Below are positions 31,305 through 43,035 of a stretch of 64,000 nucleotides of DNA, one piece after another (position 1 is the stretch's first letter; each line of letters begins with the position of its first letter). Location: assembly GCA_030435675.1 (NCBI GenBank), contig CM059623.1:6660012-6724011 (forward strand). The letters run 5' to 3'. The notes beneath the pieces were generated by a model. That model worked only from the letters and a program-made list of their open reading frames with translations, was not told the DNA's origin and did no database searches. The DNA is from Steinernema hermaphroditum. Taxonomy: Eukaryota > Nematoda > Chromadorea > Rhabditida > Steinernematidae. The translations under genes and the position numbers were made by a program.

Positions 31305-33657
31305 TCAAGTTTTTTTCTTGGCTGCTCGGTTTGCCGCCCTCTCGTGCTTTCGTTTCCATCCATCGGAAGGTAGAATAAAAGTCACGTGCAGGCGATCAAG
31401 AACTTCAATCAAGCTAGATTTGGGAATCCGTCTTATTATTGTTGTGGCCACCGATATCCTCTCAGATATATCTTCCTAAAAAGCTACATCAATCACGGCC
31501 AAACATAAAATACAAGCTCACTATAGGGATTGGTTGAAGATTGAGGACTTTCAGGTACAGGTCAGAATTTTCTTCCAAGCGAATCCAAGCAACAAACAAC
31601 TTTTGGAGCGACTCAGTGTCTCGCGGCAGCTTCTCCTTGTTGGGTTTCTTAGAATTCGAAGAACTTCTCACTTGATCTGCTTCGAGGTCTTCGCCGTAAT
31701 CCTCGGGATTTAACAACATTGACTCCTCCATATTCTGGCTCTCTCTGCTCCGGTTCAAAATATCGTGATCCTCCAAAATTTGGACTTCCTCGATAGTGTC
31801 GAGGTGCCGGCGTTTGTTCTCCGTAGCCAAGGAGCTTGTCGAAGGGATTTTCGGCTTCGAAATTACAGTCTTCGGAAACAGTAGCGACTTCTCCAAATTC
31901 TGACTTTTTGGGCTCCAGCTCAAAATATCGTGATCCTCCAAAACTTGGACTTCCTCGATAGTGCCGAGGTACCGGGGTTTGTTCCCCGTAGCCAAGGAGC
32001 TTGTCGAAGGGATTTTCGGTTTCGAAATTACAGGACTCATCGAAATTACTGCAAAAAGCACAGTGAACAAAACAAAACATGGCATAATTCCCTAACCAGG
32101 GTGAGTTTCCTCGTAGATTTTGTCGAGAGTTGCAACTGCTTTCTTCTTCCCCATAGCGCGGAGACCAAACTGACTTAAATGTTCCTAAATGCACAATTGC
32201 GCCAACCGTCAGTTAATTAGTTAACAACTTACTGACTTTCAACTCCTGGTCGTTCATGACGGAATAGTCGGGCTTCGGAGTAATATTCTTTGTTTTCAGA
32301 ATCTTCACATGGTGCCCTATTTGATCACGTACTCTAGGATTTGTTTCCAGATCTGCAGGCAGCGGTGTCGCAATTGTGGACGTCGATGGAAGAGACTCCG
32401 TAGAATTTCCAAACAGCACTAAGTCATCATCCATATTGAAGAATGAATCATTATCCACGGTTGCAGCTCCGCTTTGAATAAGGTTGCTCTGCGCAATGCT
32501 ACGACGGGCAAATTTTCTTCGGCTTGAAGGCGGAGTTTCAACTAAATTCTGCGGAGAGATAGTCTGTTCGCGGAAGGGATTCATCGAAGTATCTGGATTC
32601 AGTTTCTCAATTCCAATGCTCTCTTCAAATTTCGAACAACCAGAGTCAATGGAATAGGACTTCGTTGTAGGAACAAACGGGAACAATTCGGAAGGGGCCG
32701 TCTCTTCAAGGACAGTACAGTACTCCTCTGCACTTACTGTTTCGATTGGAACTCCTTCAGATTTGAAAACCTCAGAAGCAGGACCGTCATCCCTTCCTTG
32801 TGTTTCCAATTCCACTAGCAGTGACGATAGTCCTATGGGACCGTACTGCTCAGCCAGACTTCGAATAGATTCGGTCTCAGCAAATGTCCATTCAACTGTT
32901 GCACCGTACAGATATCTCACGTAACAACGGATAATATCTGGAGAAAACTGTCGAAGAGATACCGTAGTAACGTCCATATTGCGCTACAAAGAAGAAGAAC
33001 AACTTAGGATAAAGTAGCAAATTAGCTACTTACTCTGAGCATACTGGTACGTGCTCCAAGTATAAATTTGTGACATTTAATGGGCACATCACCGGCAGCA
33101 ACCAGAGATACGTCACCATTGCTAGCATCTGCATACAGAAGTAGGTCATCGGCTAGTCGTTCTAAGCGCTTTAACTTTCGATGGTACTTCGACACAGATT
33201 CAGCAAGCGTTGTCGTTTTCCTCATTCTTCTGGCAACAACGTCTTTCAGAGGTTCCCACTTCTTATTCGGCTTGCGAATTCGAAACTTCTGAAGGAATCT
33301 GTTCTGCACCACCTCTATGCTGTCGCAATAGCGTCTTCTAAACCGTTGAAAGTATTCCGCCAGTCGACCAGGGGGGACTCACCTTGGTGTCACCTGGAGC
33401 GCTCCTGACCTCAAAAAATCGTCCGATTCGTCAAACATTTCCTCGCCTGCCCCACTCAACCGATCGACAGCGGACGGGCAATGCAAATGAAACGATGCTG
33501 CAATTCGCGTCGAGACACAGAAAAGGATTCGAGTGACATTACTCCCTACAGTAGTGCCCACCCTGCTGCCATAAACGCATCTCGTTTTAGAGAAAGTCGC
33601 CTTGAAAGGCCAATACGTCCTTCGTCGTTTGTCGGAGTTAAGAGAGTCGTGATCCAT
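31305..33657 (-). CDS. slx-4: SLX4 (him-18) structure-specific endonuclease scaffold
   Basis: Scaffold that binds SLX1, MUS81 and XPF nucleases to process Holliday junctions and repair crosslinks. Six exons (33383-33657, 33034-33337, 32237-32983, 32097-32184, 31522-32048, 31305-31475) give 703 aa. Features: a BTB domain split by an intron (DVSLVAAGDVPIKCHKFILG; SPDIIRCYVRYLYGATVEW), a Ser/Thr-rich middle, the SAP-like MUS81-binding segment (PDYSVMNDQELK then EHLSQFGLRAMGKKKAVATL), and the C-terminal SLX1-binding helices (FVAWIRLEENSDLYLKVLN, then SLIEVLDRLHVTF). The fifth exon carries an internal tandem duplication of about 60 codons, each copy beginning VISKPKIPSTSSLAT. The start could be the ATG at 33675, six codons upstream. 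Assignment rests on domain order and C-terminal similarity. Confidence 0.85.
31374..31379 (+). terminator. Poly(A) signal AATAAA of RSU1, inside the antisense SLX4 last exon
   Basis: AATAAA 256 nt after the RSU1 stop. It lies within the last coding exon of the convergent SLX4 gene (31305-31475), so the two transcripts overlap tail to tail. Confidence 0.55.
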
Positions 33658-33675
33658 ATTGTTAGGTCCTTGCAC

Positions 33676-34446
33676 AACGGATAGGCGCGTTTACGTCCCT
33701 GGTAGAAAGGAGGTTATACAAAAGATTATACCTTGCCACTGACTCATTTATAACTTGAATTTACGACGATGGACGCATTCAAGATGATTCTTGATTCCCT
33801 CGGATGGAAAAGCCAAAGAAGAGTTCGCATTTTAGTGTTTTCTCCAAATTATAAGCTGCAGGACGGCTTCAGAGGAGCCGCTGGCATTCGATCCTTCTCT
33901 CCAGGACCCTCATATGCTCGCAACGTCGCGATTGTTTCCAGTTGTTGCGGGCGCACGGATTCAATTTCATCGCTCCTTGAAGGTCTCCTTGGTGTTCTTG
34001 AAGCAATTAAGCCGCGCAGATGCGCGCGCCGGGTAAACGCTCCAATTAGCAGAACCAGTCGGTTCACCTTCTTGCCGGGGTCCGTTCCCTGCGGCCGCGC
34101 ACCTGTGCTACAGGGGTGCGGAGCCGTCGAGGCGGAAACAGAGCCGTCGAGGTGGAGGCCCTTGCGTGATCGGCGCGAATAATCGCTCAAACAGAGCGCC
34201 TCAAAACAAACAGACAGAGACAGTCATGACTTGTCTCCTCTGCCTCGAGCGCTTCCCTCGGACAGCGGCCCTTCGTCGTCTTCCGCCAGCCCGCTTCCGC
34301 GCAATTTCCCACGTGCAGGTGTGCGCTGCATAAATTACCCTCAACTTGGATGTGGCAACCGGAGCACCTTTAATTATTCATTCCTGCCAGAAACAATTGC
34401 TCCCGGCAGAGTCGCCCACTCCGCTGTTTCCTGACAATCATCGAAC
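33676..34446. other. Divergent upstream region between SLX4 and the Reeler/DOMON gene
   Basis: One plus-strand ORF of 137 codons starts at 33769 but has no domain, no good donor and low-complexity content, so it is not called. The rest presumably contains promoters for the two divergent genes. Confidence 0.35.
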
Positions 34447-35694
34447 ATGTCTTCGAGGCGAATCGCACTTCTTGCCTCCTTCTGCGTTCTCTTTCCCACC
34501 TGCACGGTCGGATGGTTCGGGTGTGCTGACGACCTGTGGTCCGATGCGCTCCGGAGCTCCAGGAGTCGCAGCGCGCAGGCCGAGAGGTTCTCCATAGAAG
34601 TCCGGGAAAGGGGTTCCCAACGTCGGTCCTTCGTCTTTTCACGTGGAAAGGAATTCGCAGGTTCGTTGCACGCCGTGAAACCGTCCGTGAATCGCCCTTT
34701 CAGTTCAAATCGTAGGGGATTCATTCTCGTGGGCGGAGATCCACGCGCGCTCAGCTCTCTTCCCCTACTTCGTCGTCGGAGAGTTCGTGCGCCCACCACC
34801 GAAGTACTTCCAACTGAGGAACTGCTCCGGAAGAATAAATGCATCAGTGGTTACTCTGTCCGGGGCCAACGTCTCCAGAAGACATGGAGCCTTCTTCTGG
34901 AGAGCGCCGTCGTCAAGTCGAGCGGGTCCTCTCGCGTTCGTAGCCCGAATTCTCACCGAAGACGGAACTGTTCTTGTGCAGGTGAGTCTCTCAAACATCA
35001 GTTTTAGCTCTAACAGTGCTGACAACCCTCGTAAAAAGATTTACTGACCTTTAGAACCACCCTTTTCTTAACAAAAGTTCCATTTTTCAAAGTTAAACGA
35101 GCTCCCGATGCAGTCGCCGATTCTGACGCCCCTGGACGCGCAATTCGAGCACACCTCCTGCGGCCGCGATTATGGATGCGCCACGATCGGGGAGAGGGCT
35201 TACGTCTCCGTGAGATGGCGCTGCTTTCGCGAGCATGTTTTGGTCGAACTGGCTTCCATAGATCTCGACTCGGCCACTGCCTTCGGAATGACTACGGTAT
35301 GCTCACGACAAAGAGCATTTAAACGGAAATTCAGGGTCAAAACACAGCGGCCCTGTGCACCGTGAAATCCTCTCGTCCTCTTCGCGTTTCCTTCCGCGAG
35401 TACAAGCTCACGTCATCGAGGCACGCGTTCCCTTCAAAGTCCAGGAACGCCACTTTTCTTCGAGGACGTCGGGATTCTGGAACGGCGACCTGTCGCTTCG
35501 AGATCCCTCGACCTCAGGGCCGCTTGCCCGCGATCGTCTTCGGGAAAGTCGACAAGTGTAGGTGTAGAATCGCGAAGAATCGCTCAGGCGTGTTCAGACG
35601 GTCACCCCAGCGCGCTGCGGAAGAAGCGCCTTCGCGGTGGAGACTTCTGCGACCCTTCCGCCTTCCCGATGCCTCATCGCCACTCCCATGCTAA
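34447..35694 (+). CDS. Secreted Reeler plus DOMON domain protein
   Basis: Begins with a signal peptide (MSSRRIALLASFCVLFPTCT). Exons 34447-34660, 34704-34981, 35093-35296 and 35335-35694 join in phase. The first two encode a Reeler-like domain: ERFSIEVRERGSQ, VQIVGDSFSWAEIHARSALF, VVGEF, FQLRNCSGRINASVVTLSG and FFWRAPSSS followed by FVARIL. The next exons look like a DOMON start: FEHTSCGRDYGCATIGE, WRCFREHVLVELASI, TAFGMTTGQNTAALC. Reeler-DOMON proteins are extracellular or membrane proteins; some bind haem or belong to ferric-reductase families. The 3' end is uncertain: an intron may start near 35559 and splice to an acceptor at about 35701, giving a different tail that stops near 35821. No transmembrane cytochrome b561 part was seen. 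Confidence 0.6.
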
Positions 35695-35829
35695 ACTTTC
35701 AGCCACTGCCTCGACAGAGCCGTACCCCTGGATCAGCATGATCCTTTTGATGTCATTTGTGCGTATGATGCTTTAAACGCATGTGATCAAGATGTGACCA
35801 TCTCAAGAAACGTTCATCAATAAAGTTTT

Positions 35830-36190
35830 ATACCTGAGTTTTGAAAGGGATCATCAAACAATTGCTATTTACATACACGCTTTGCAGAGAGATATCATAG
35901 TGAATAAAAAGAACACACTTACACGTTTCGAATGTAGATTCTCGGATTGTGACAGACAACAAACACATGTAATACGAAGAACACAGAAAGAATAGAAGCT
36001 ACTCCTAATAAGCCACCCACCAGGTTGAAAGGTGAATCCACCGAACGGTAACAAGCAACAAGCAAACTACAAAACGGATTCATATCCAAAATACCCTAAG
36101 AACGTGACAATTTGCCAGCAAGAAAGGCACAGCAGAGATGGTGATATCTCGAAATACCGGGACTGAAGGTAGACGGACGGATTCGATGCC
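35830..36190. other. AT-rich intergenic sequence
   Basis: Follows the Reeler/DOMON gene (AATAAAG near 35819). A short minus-strand ORF at 35869-36054 has no recognisable content. Nothing else seen. Confidence 0.35.
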
Positions 36191-36630
36191 CTAGAGTTCC
36201 GTAATCTGCACACAATCGGACGACCACTGTTCGGAAGGCGACTTCTCTTCGATCACGAAACTGAAACAAAAGTTACATTTCCGCGTCTTTATTCACTTTT
36301 CATCACAGGTAAAAAAGTAACAAAAACAATCAACAACGACCACAAATAACAAAGAAATGGATGATTACCCCATAAAATTGCACGAAAAATGTAACTTTAT
36401 GGAAAAAGGACCGGCTACCGAATGCATCGAGGCAGTGCATGTTAAACTTGTACAAATCTAAAGTGAAACCCCAAGAATCCCTATAGGGCGTTCCTTACCA
36501 CTACCAAGTAGATGGGAATTTCACTGGACGACCAATGAACAAAACGCGAAAAGAGAGAGATACACAGGATGACAGAGGCTGAACGTCGCGAAAAGATGTG
36601 TTCAGAGAGCATCTCGTAGAAGTCTTTCAT
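36191..36630 (-). CDS. Candidate small three-exon gene overlapping the EPC stop codon
   Basis: A 96-codon frame runs through three exons: 36499-36630, 36369-36457 and 36191-36260. The introns are 41 nt and 108 nt, with good GT and AG ends and compatible phases (132 + 89 + 70 nt = 97 codons). It starts MKDFYEMLSEHIFSRRSASV, continues with a hydrophobic stretch (IPIYLVVICTSLTC) and ends SSDCVQITEL before TAG. The ATG overlaps the EPC stop as ATGA and follows an AG (CCTATCAG) that could be a trans-splice acceptor. Family not recognised. It could be a downstream cistron without intercistronic space, an alternative EPC tail, or chance in the EPC 3' UTR. A minus-strand AATAAA sits inside intron 2. 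Confidence 0.35.
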
Positions 36631-39413
36631 CTGATAGGTCGCGCTAGAGCTGTCACACTTGTCGGAATGTTGACGTGCGGCAAATAACCGTTTGAAATGA
36701 GATGCCCATCACCGCTTTTCACCACCAACGTCAAAGCTGAATCCGAGCGCCTCCTTAAAATGGGACCCGTGAGAAACAAATGTTGGAAGGGGACAACAAG
36801 AAGATTTTCAGGCGTTTCAAGGAGCACCAGGGGATTACAAATAAAGAAAGACTGTTTATCAAGTTGAATAAGATACTTACGGTTTGATATTTGAGACCAC
36901 ATCGAAGTTCGCCGCACTCAGTTTGCTGGACTGGATATCAACAGACTGCTCAGGCGGCGACCCAGTTGCAACCACTGAACTTCCAGATGGACTAATCGGG
37001 CACGAAAACGGCGCTACGACAGCAGTCCGCTTCTTCGACGTCAGCAATGCGGGAACCTGCAGCTCTCGGTTTACGTCTTCCGTTGGAGCTAGCTGAGCTA
37101 AAGACAGCCGAATCGCGAAATTCTAAAACTCCAAGTTGAAATCTTCGTTTCTTTAGGTTTTCTCACTTCGCTATGTTCGAGTGACGCATTCACTGCCACT
37201 GATCTTTCAAGCTCCTTATTGTTGGTGGGTGGCTCTTCAAAAAAATCCTCTTCTGATTCGTTTCTCACGGGAATAACAGGAATGCGCCGCTTTCCGCCAA
37301 CGGTGATAAAGCACTCAGACTCGTTTTCCACCCACTTCTGAAGTCCCGAATCGTCCATGTACACCATAGGTTCCATTTCACTCAAATCTTCTCTCAAGTC
37401 GCACCTGGAGTTTTCGTAATGACATGAAGCATCCATATCTTCTTCTTCGTCACTTCTTGGTGTGACAGCCCGATATGACCTGGAATCGAACAGTCATACA
37501 GTGCGCTTTACTAGCGCGTTGTACCTTGATCTGTCAACGAAGTATGGACCGAAGGTAGAAATCGAATTTACAGAAGGGTCATCCTCTAGAACGTCCAGAA
37601 CTCGTCTGCCTACTCGGTCAATTCGCGGCCGACCAATCATGGTGACTTCTTCGCCGCGTGCATTCCTGATAATGGTCGTGTAGAATCTTTGCCTTTGAGG
37701 TGGAACGCGAAGGTTCTGCTCTCGGTCGCGGTTTTTAGGCAATGGAGCACGATATGTGCAGCCAGCTCTTCTGACGAATTCGAATTTTCCATCGACTTCA
37801 GAGTTGGCATCGATACGGCGGGCGTTGGGATCATCGTACGTAGAAGTAGAAGCGATGGGAGCAGGAGAAACAGAACCAAAGGCCGAAATGTTACTCCATA
37901 TTTCGTCGTTTCTCTTTAGAACAGCTTTATTGACTGCCTCGTTGTCCGAATTTATCGACAGGCGCAGAGGCTTCCTCTTCTTTCGTGGAGACTTATTCAC
38001 TCCATCCAGCTAAAACAGCATCGCAATGAAAACATGGAGAGTAAAGCCCGCGTACCTTAGCAGCATCAGCAGAAGTACTTGGCACAGATCCTTGACATGA
38101 CTCTGAAGGGTTTGCGAGTTCCTCCTGTTCCAACCTATGATGAAAGATTTGCTCGGTGAGATCGACCCAGGCACTTTTCGTTCGTTCACGCTGCCTGATC
38201 AGATCAAACAAGGTGATAGCTCTTTTGGTATCGTATTTCAGCTTCAAAATCTTCTCATACGATTCCTCATCATTTTTTCGATTCTTTCTCGTTTGCATCT
38301 TCTCTGCGCGTCTTCGAAACGCAACGTACGGATTTGCACCGGTTGCTCCAACCTTTGGTTCTGTCCGTATGCGAGGAATAAGGACATAGCTGTGTTTTTC
38401 CGCGGCTTTCTTAATAGGGCGCCGCTTATATTTAAAAACAATGCATAGAAAACCAACTCTTTTCTTTTGCAACCAATAGTCATAGACGTCGTAGGCGACC
38501 ACTTCGTCAAACTTCGATAATAACACTTTGGCCTCTTGTGGTAAGCAAATCTGATTTTCGGAAGAAGCGTTTTCGAGGAGCTCTATTATTCTTTCGAATT
38601 CAAGAGTGTCGACAGGATAAACTTGAGATCGTTTTGCCAACCATTGCTCATCTTCGGAATCGGCGTCGTATTGTGGTTGCTCTTCTTCGAAGCCAAATGA
38701 AGCTGAACGGTTATATCTCAAACTTAATTGTGTTTCCTTATAACTTACTTTGTATTCGTATTAAGTTTTCGGGCCTTTCCTTGGGGAGATAGGTTCGCTG
38801 GTACCATGATGTACAGGAGGCGTCGACCTTCGGTGTGGGAATAACGTGGTTTTCAATAGCAATGCCGGCAGAATTGGCTTGACGGGCAAGGATCGCTTCT
38901 TGCAGATGCGACTCCTGAAATAAACACGATTGAAGTAAAGAAAGAAAAATAAAAGAAGTTAATAAACAACGCAAAGTGTGGTCTAAGCAATGCAGGCGCT
39001 GGTAGAAAGAACGAGCGCTTTCCCGGAAGAAATCCCTTGTAGAAAGTTACGCAAATGTGCTTCGATGCGCTAAGGCATTCGATAAACAAATAATTTTCGC
39101 GCCCTCTCCGCGGCCGAGAATCGATCGAAGTCGCCGGGAAGCACTGGGCAGAGAACGTGTCGTCGGCGGAGAGAGGAGAGGGCTAGCGCGGGGACGCAGA
39201 CGCAAAAAGAGCGGAAAAAGAGAGTGACTGTACCTGTTCTTCTTCCTTCTCCATGCCCGAAGGCAGCGTGTGGACGGCACGACTGATGGAAACGCACTCT
39301 GCCGCATTCTGGAGCTCCGGAGGAACATCTCCCGAATAGTAGACGGCGACAGGACGGCTGGCGTCGAGGTTCCTTGCCCGGAATGAGGGTCCGAGCTGCT
39401 TCTGCCCGGACAT
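36627..39413 (-). CDS. epc-1: Enhancer of Polycomb (EPC1) NuA4/TIP60 subunit
   Basis: Scaffold subunit of the NuA4/TIP60 histone acetyltransferase complex. Seven exons (39234-39413, 38749-38914, 38056-38702, 37525-38009, 37167-37479, 36881-37122, 36627-36753) give 719 aa. EPc-A domain: GPSFRARNLDASRPVAVYY, RAVHTLPSGMEKEEEQ, ESHLQEAILARQ, VIPTPKVD, YDADSEDEQWL, LPQEAKVLL, VYDYWLQKKR and the hallmark NPYVAFRRRAEKMQTRKNRK followed by YEKILKLKYDTKRAITLFDL. The C-terminal half is poorly conserved and Ser-rich. The start MSGQKQ is the family position; an in-frame ATG at 39506 would add 31 residues. A stop-free segment GFLCIVFKYK within exon 3 may hide a further short intron. From memory, C. elegans epc-1 is Y111B2A.11, next to the AAMP orthologue, as here. 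Confidence 0.93.
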
Positions 39414-40798
39414 GACAGAGGAACGAGGGAGATGCGAAAAAACGGGGGTCGCCGCTGCCCACTGGGCTGCGGCCACGGCGATCGTGTTCGGATCTAAACC
39501 GAACACGCATTCAGGCAGCAGCTCCCAACGCGCATTTTCGGGACCACAGGGACAGATATGGAGGTGAACCTTTTCTCGAGAAACTGCACAGATCGATGTG
39601 TACGGGGGAATTCAGGATTTCGGGGGCGAAGAGGCTGCGTAAAGTAAGAGAAAGCAGAGCGTAGAATGGTGGCGGCGGCGTCGACGTCGAAGTCTTCGTC
39701 GTCGAGGCGAGGGGACGTGCGGGGCGGACAAGGGAGACGAGAGATGCTAAAGCGCTGATCACCGGCGACGAGAGGCTGAGTGCGATCGCGCGACGAAATA
39801 AAACGTGTGGCAAGGAAGGCAGAGACGCGAAAGCCGGCGCGATGACAACAAAGAGGAGAACGCTCTTCTTCTCAGCTTCTCTGCGCCTGCCGCGCTGTTT
39901 CCAGCGATCGATATCAGGTCGCGCGCTGATTGGCTGCCGAGCCGCTCGTGTCGCTCATGTCGTCGTGTGTGCTCCAGTTGAAATGGATCGTCCGCGCCAA
40001 TTCAAATTAAGCGTTGAAGAATTCTTTATTAACACATTCATGCCGGACATAACACTGTGCGTTTCCGTAGCTGTGACTAAGACGCCGGAAAAGCACGTTC
40101 AGAAACACGCTCGGGACTCTCACAACTTCCGTCAAAACCTCACTGATCTCCAGATGACTGTTCGGAGAAGCCCTGTAGCTAGAATGTCCTAGGGAGCAAT
40201 ATCGGCCAGCCCCGCGGACTTGCCGAGAGTTTCAACGCCGAGGAGTCGTGTGGTCCAAGATGGGTTCCCCAACGGATGACATCATTAGGTCTTCGTGTGT
40301 GGTCCACCGACTGTCGACAAGTCGGCGAATTCGCCGCGTGGAGTGGTGTCGGTTTGGTCGTGTCGTGTGGAAAAATATGCTCACTGTCTGTCTGCTAGAC
40401 TAGACATGTGTCTACGTCGCTTCAGAGCTTCTTCGAGGTGTTTGGCGAATCCGTCGCAGCGCTACTTCGCCATTGCCTAGATTCTAGTAACCCACCTTCG
40501 CTTGTTGAGTGCGTTGCCACGAGGCGAAGCGTCACCGTTCCAAGCACACAGAATATTTTGTTGTGGTGGACAGATGTTGGATTGAGACACAGAACGATAC
40601 TGGAGGAGACGGAACGGACATCTCGTTGCATTGATGCGGTTGCTGTTGGCGCTAGTCGTCGCTGAGTAGGCGGAGACCTTCGAAAGTGCTTGTGATTGTT
40701 GTGTACGCGTGTCGTGTGGTTCCCAAACGGAAACGAAACAAAGTTTTGAAAGTTCTTCATTTGGCATCTTCTGATCTTTCTGGTGTGATTTTAGGGAA
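39414..40798. promoter_or_regulatory. Head-to-head promoter region between EPC and AAMP
   Basis: A 1.4-kb region between two divergent genes with no recognisable coding exon. The AAMP start is preceded by TGATTTTAG four nt before the ATG, a likely trans-splice acceptor. Confidence 0.45.
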
Positions 40799-42351
40799 AT
40801 GGGTTTCGAAGAATCGGATGGTGGACGCAAAGAGGTTAACGACGATGAGATGATGGAGTCCGACGAGCATGGCGTACCCGACCCGGAGGACATCATCGCT
40901 GTTGTTCCGCTTGATGATGTGCTCGAGGGACGAGTGAACGTCAGGGACCTAGCCGCTAGTGCCGGTCCTTCCGTGGAATCGGATAACGAAAACATTGACG
41001 TATCAGATGCGGAGCTTGATGAGGAAGACATCGAGCCACCCAGCGACGATGCCGTGCTGAAGATTGAAGGTCTCCACACAAAGGACGTTTTCTCGCTCGA
41101 TGTTTCAAATTGCAAATGGTTGGCTTCTGGTTCCGAAGATGATACTGCTTTACTCTTCGATGTTCAAGGCGACAGTGAGTATTTCGGCAGCGTCGATATT
41201 GCATCCTTGTTTTAGTGAAAGCAGCCGCTTTGAAGATAACCGATCACACAGATTCCGTCACATGTGTCAGGTTTAACTCCGCAGGGACATTCTTAGCTAC
41301 AGGCGATATGTCCGGCAAGATAGTAATAACTACGCTAAGCAGCCTTTCACAACTTTGCCTTGTAAGATAATCGTTTGCACCTGCATGCTCAATGTCAGTG
41401 TTTTAGATTGACGACTGTACCGATCTTGAATGGCTAACTTGGCACCATTCCGCTGACATCCTTTTTGCTGGCGGCGGTGATGGTATGGTGTGGATGTGGC
41501 TTATCTCGCGCAATGGAGTAGCGCAGAGCAGAGTAAATCCGAGCGTTTGAATATCTTGACGTACATGTAACTAAATGTTTAGGTCTTTGCTGGTGGCGCT
41601 GGAGTCAGTTGCACGATCGGTGCTGTTCTTCCAGACGGAAAACGCTTGCTTACTGGATATGCCGATGGTAGCGTGCGAATTTGGAATCTGAGAGATGGCA
41701 CAGATATATATGTCCAAATGCCATCTGCGTGCACGGCCGGGGATGTCCACAGTTCTCTTCCCATTGGAGTTCTTGGTTGTCAGAGTGGAATTGCTGTCAT
41801 TATCAACACTGACAATGGGAAGATTGTGCGGGCGGTTCAGCCGCGCAAGAGCAATCCAGAGGAAGAGGTTTGCTTAGGAATATCTTTGCCTAAATTTACG
41901 ACCGACTAATATATTTAGAAGGAGGAACAGGAGGAAGAAATGGAAGTGGATAACTCGGTAGAAACTGTTCGATTATCTAAGGACCATCCATGGGTAGCTG
42001 TTGGAACAAATAGCGGCCTTTTATCTATTTTCGATATTAATTCGGGGATCGAGAGGCATAAGTGCGATCACGATGGTTTCACCGTGGTAAAGTGTCTTTT
42101 CCGAAACACTGCTGATGGAGGAGTCCATATTTTGTCAAGCTGTCTCGATGGCGCTGTTCGCATGTGGGATGCGCGAGATGGTGAGCCGATAAAGGTGAGC
42201 AGATGCATTATGTACGGTAATAATGCTGGTCTTCCAGGTACTGTCAGGTGGTGGGTCGGAGATATTTGATGTGATTACCGTTGAAAACGAGGCGTCTGCG
42301 AAGATCGTGACTGCGTGCCAGGAGGGCGTTATCCGTGTTTTTGATGCATGA
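40799..42351 (+). CDS. AAMP (angio-associated migratory cell protein) WD40 protein
   Basis: Cytoplasmic WD40-repeat protein of the AAMP / yeast Sqt1 family; Sqt1 is a chaperone for ribosomal protein uL16. Six exons (40799-41174, 41216-41361, 41407-41532, 41583-41867, 41919-42194, 42238-42351) give 440 aa. An acidic N-terminus (SDNENIDVSDAELDEEDIEP) is followed by WD repeats: CKWLASGSEDDTALLFD, HTDSVTCVRFNSAGTFLATG, DLEWLTWHHSADILFAGGGD, PDGKRLLTGYADGSVRIWNL, HILSSCLDGAVRMWDARDG, IVTACQEGVIRVFDA. All introns are 41-51 nt. Confidence 0.92.
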
Positions 42352-42544
42352 AATCGTTTGTTGTTAATTTTCTGTTATTCTGTTGATTTTAGATCGTTGT
42401 TGCTTATATAAAAAATTCTATCGAGCGTTGGTGCGCTGAAGGTGCGAAGATGCTAGGCGAAGGTCGCTTTGATATGTGCCCGTGCGTGTGTTTGCGACAC
42501 TGCTTATGGTGAGATGCTTTCCAGGTATTCTACACCGCATAGAA

Positions 42545-43006
42545 ATGACTTATCAGATGTATCGGACGACAACTTTAGGAGACGCACTTGAGCGTACTCT
42601 CGAAGATTTTGTTAACGACGGCCAGGTTAGTGATCTTTTTGTTGCAGAAGATAATCGCTTGCTTACTTTCAGATCCCTCAGTCTCTCTCTAACGAGGTTC
42701 TGAAAGTTTTCGACCGTAAGTTTGCAGAGAGTCTTGCAACGAGAGCCAAGAATAAGGTGTCCTTCAAGGTGATCTCACAATTCCTGAATTTACCGGAAGG
42801 GAATGATTTAGGCCGATAAACTGCGTGCTTACCGTTTTTGCGACAATGTGTGGACTTTTCTTATGGAAGAGGTGCTTGTGCACCCCCATCTACCGTGTAC
42901 CTCTGTATTTTAGGTAGATTTCCGTGACAATACACAGCCCATTGAAGGGAAGGTAAAGAAGGTGAAGTTCGTTGCTTGTGATGGCACGGCCAAGACGAAT
43001 TCGTAG
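42545..43006 (+). CDS. TFIIA small (gamma) subunit
   Basis: General transcription factor subunit (GTF2A2/TOA2 family) that stabilises TBP on promoters. Four exons (42545-42625, 42673-42768, 42812-42871, 42914-43006) give 109 aa, equal to the human length. Signatures: MTYQMYRTTTLGDALERTLE, IPQSLSNEVLKVFDRKFAES, ADKLRAYRFCDNVWTFLMEE and KVKKVKFVACDGTAKT. It starts 193 nt after the AAMP stop on the same strand with an AG (CTTTCCAG) upstream, so it may be a second cistron with AAMP; no clear AATAAA lies between. Confidence 0.95.
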
Positions 43007-43035
43007 TCCCCGACACGTCGCCTTCGTTCATGTTG

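Noticed and set aside
33769..34182. 137-codon plus-strand ORF upstream of the Reeler gene
   Set aside because: No domain, no downstream exon in phase, and low-complexity, promoter-like composition.
38723..38748. A 22-26 nt intron in EPC suggested by the first AG after the donor
   Set aside because: Too short and out of phase. The acceptor at GTTCAG (38703-38704) gives a 46-nt intron and restores the conserved frame.
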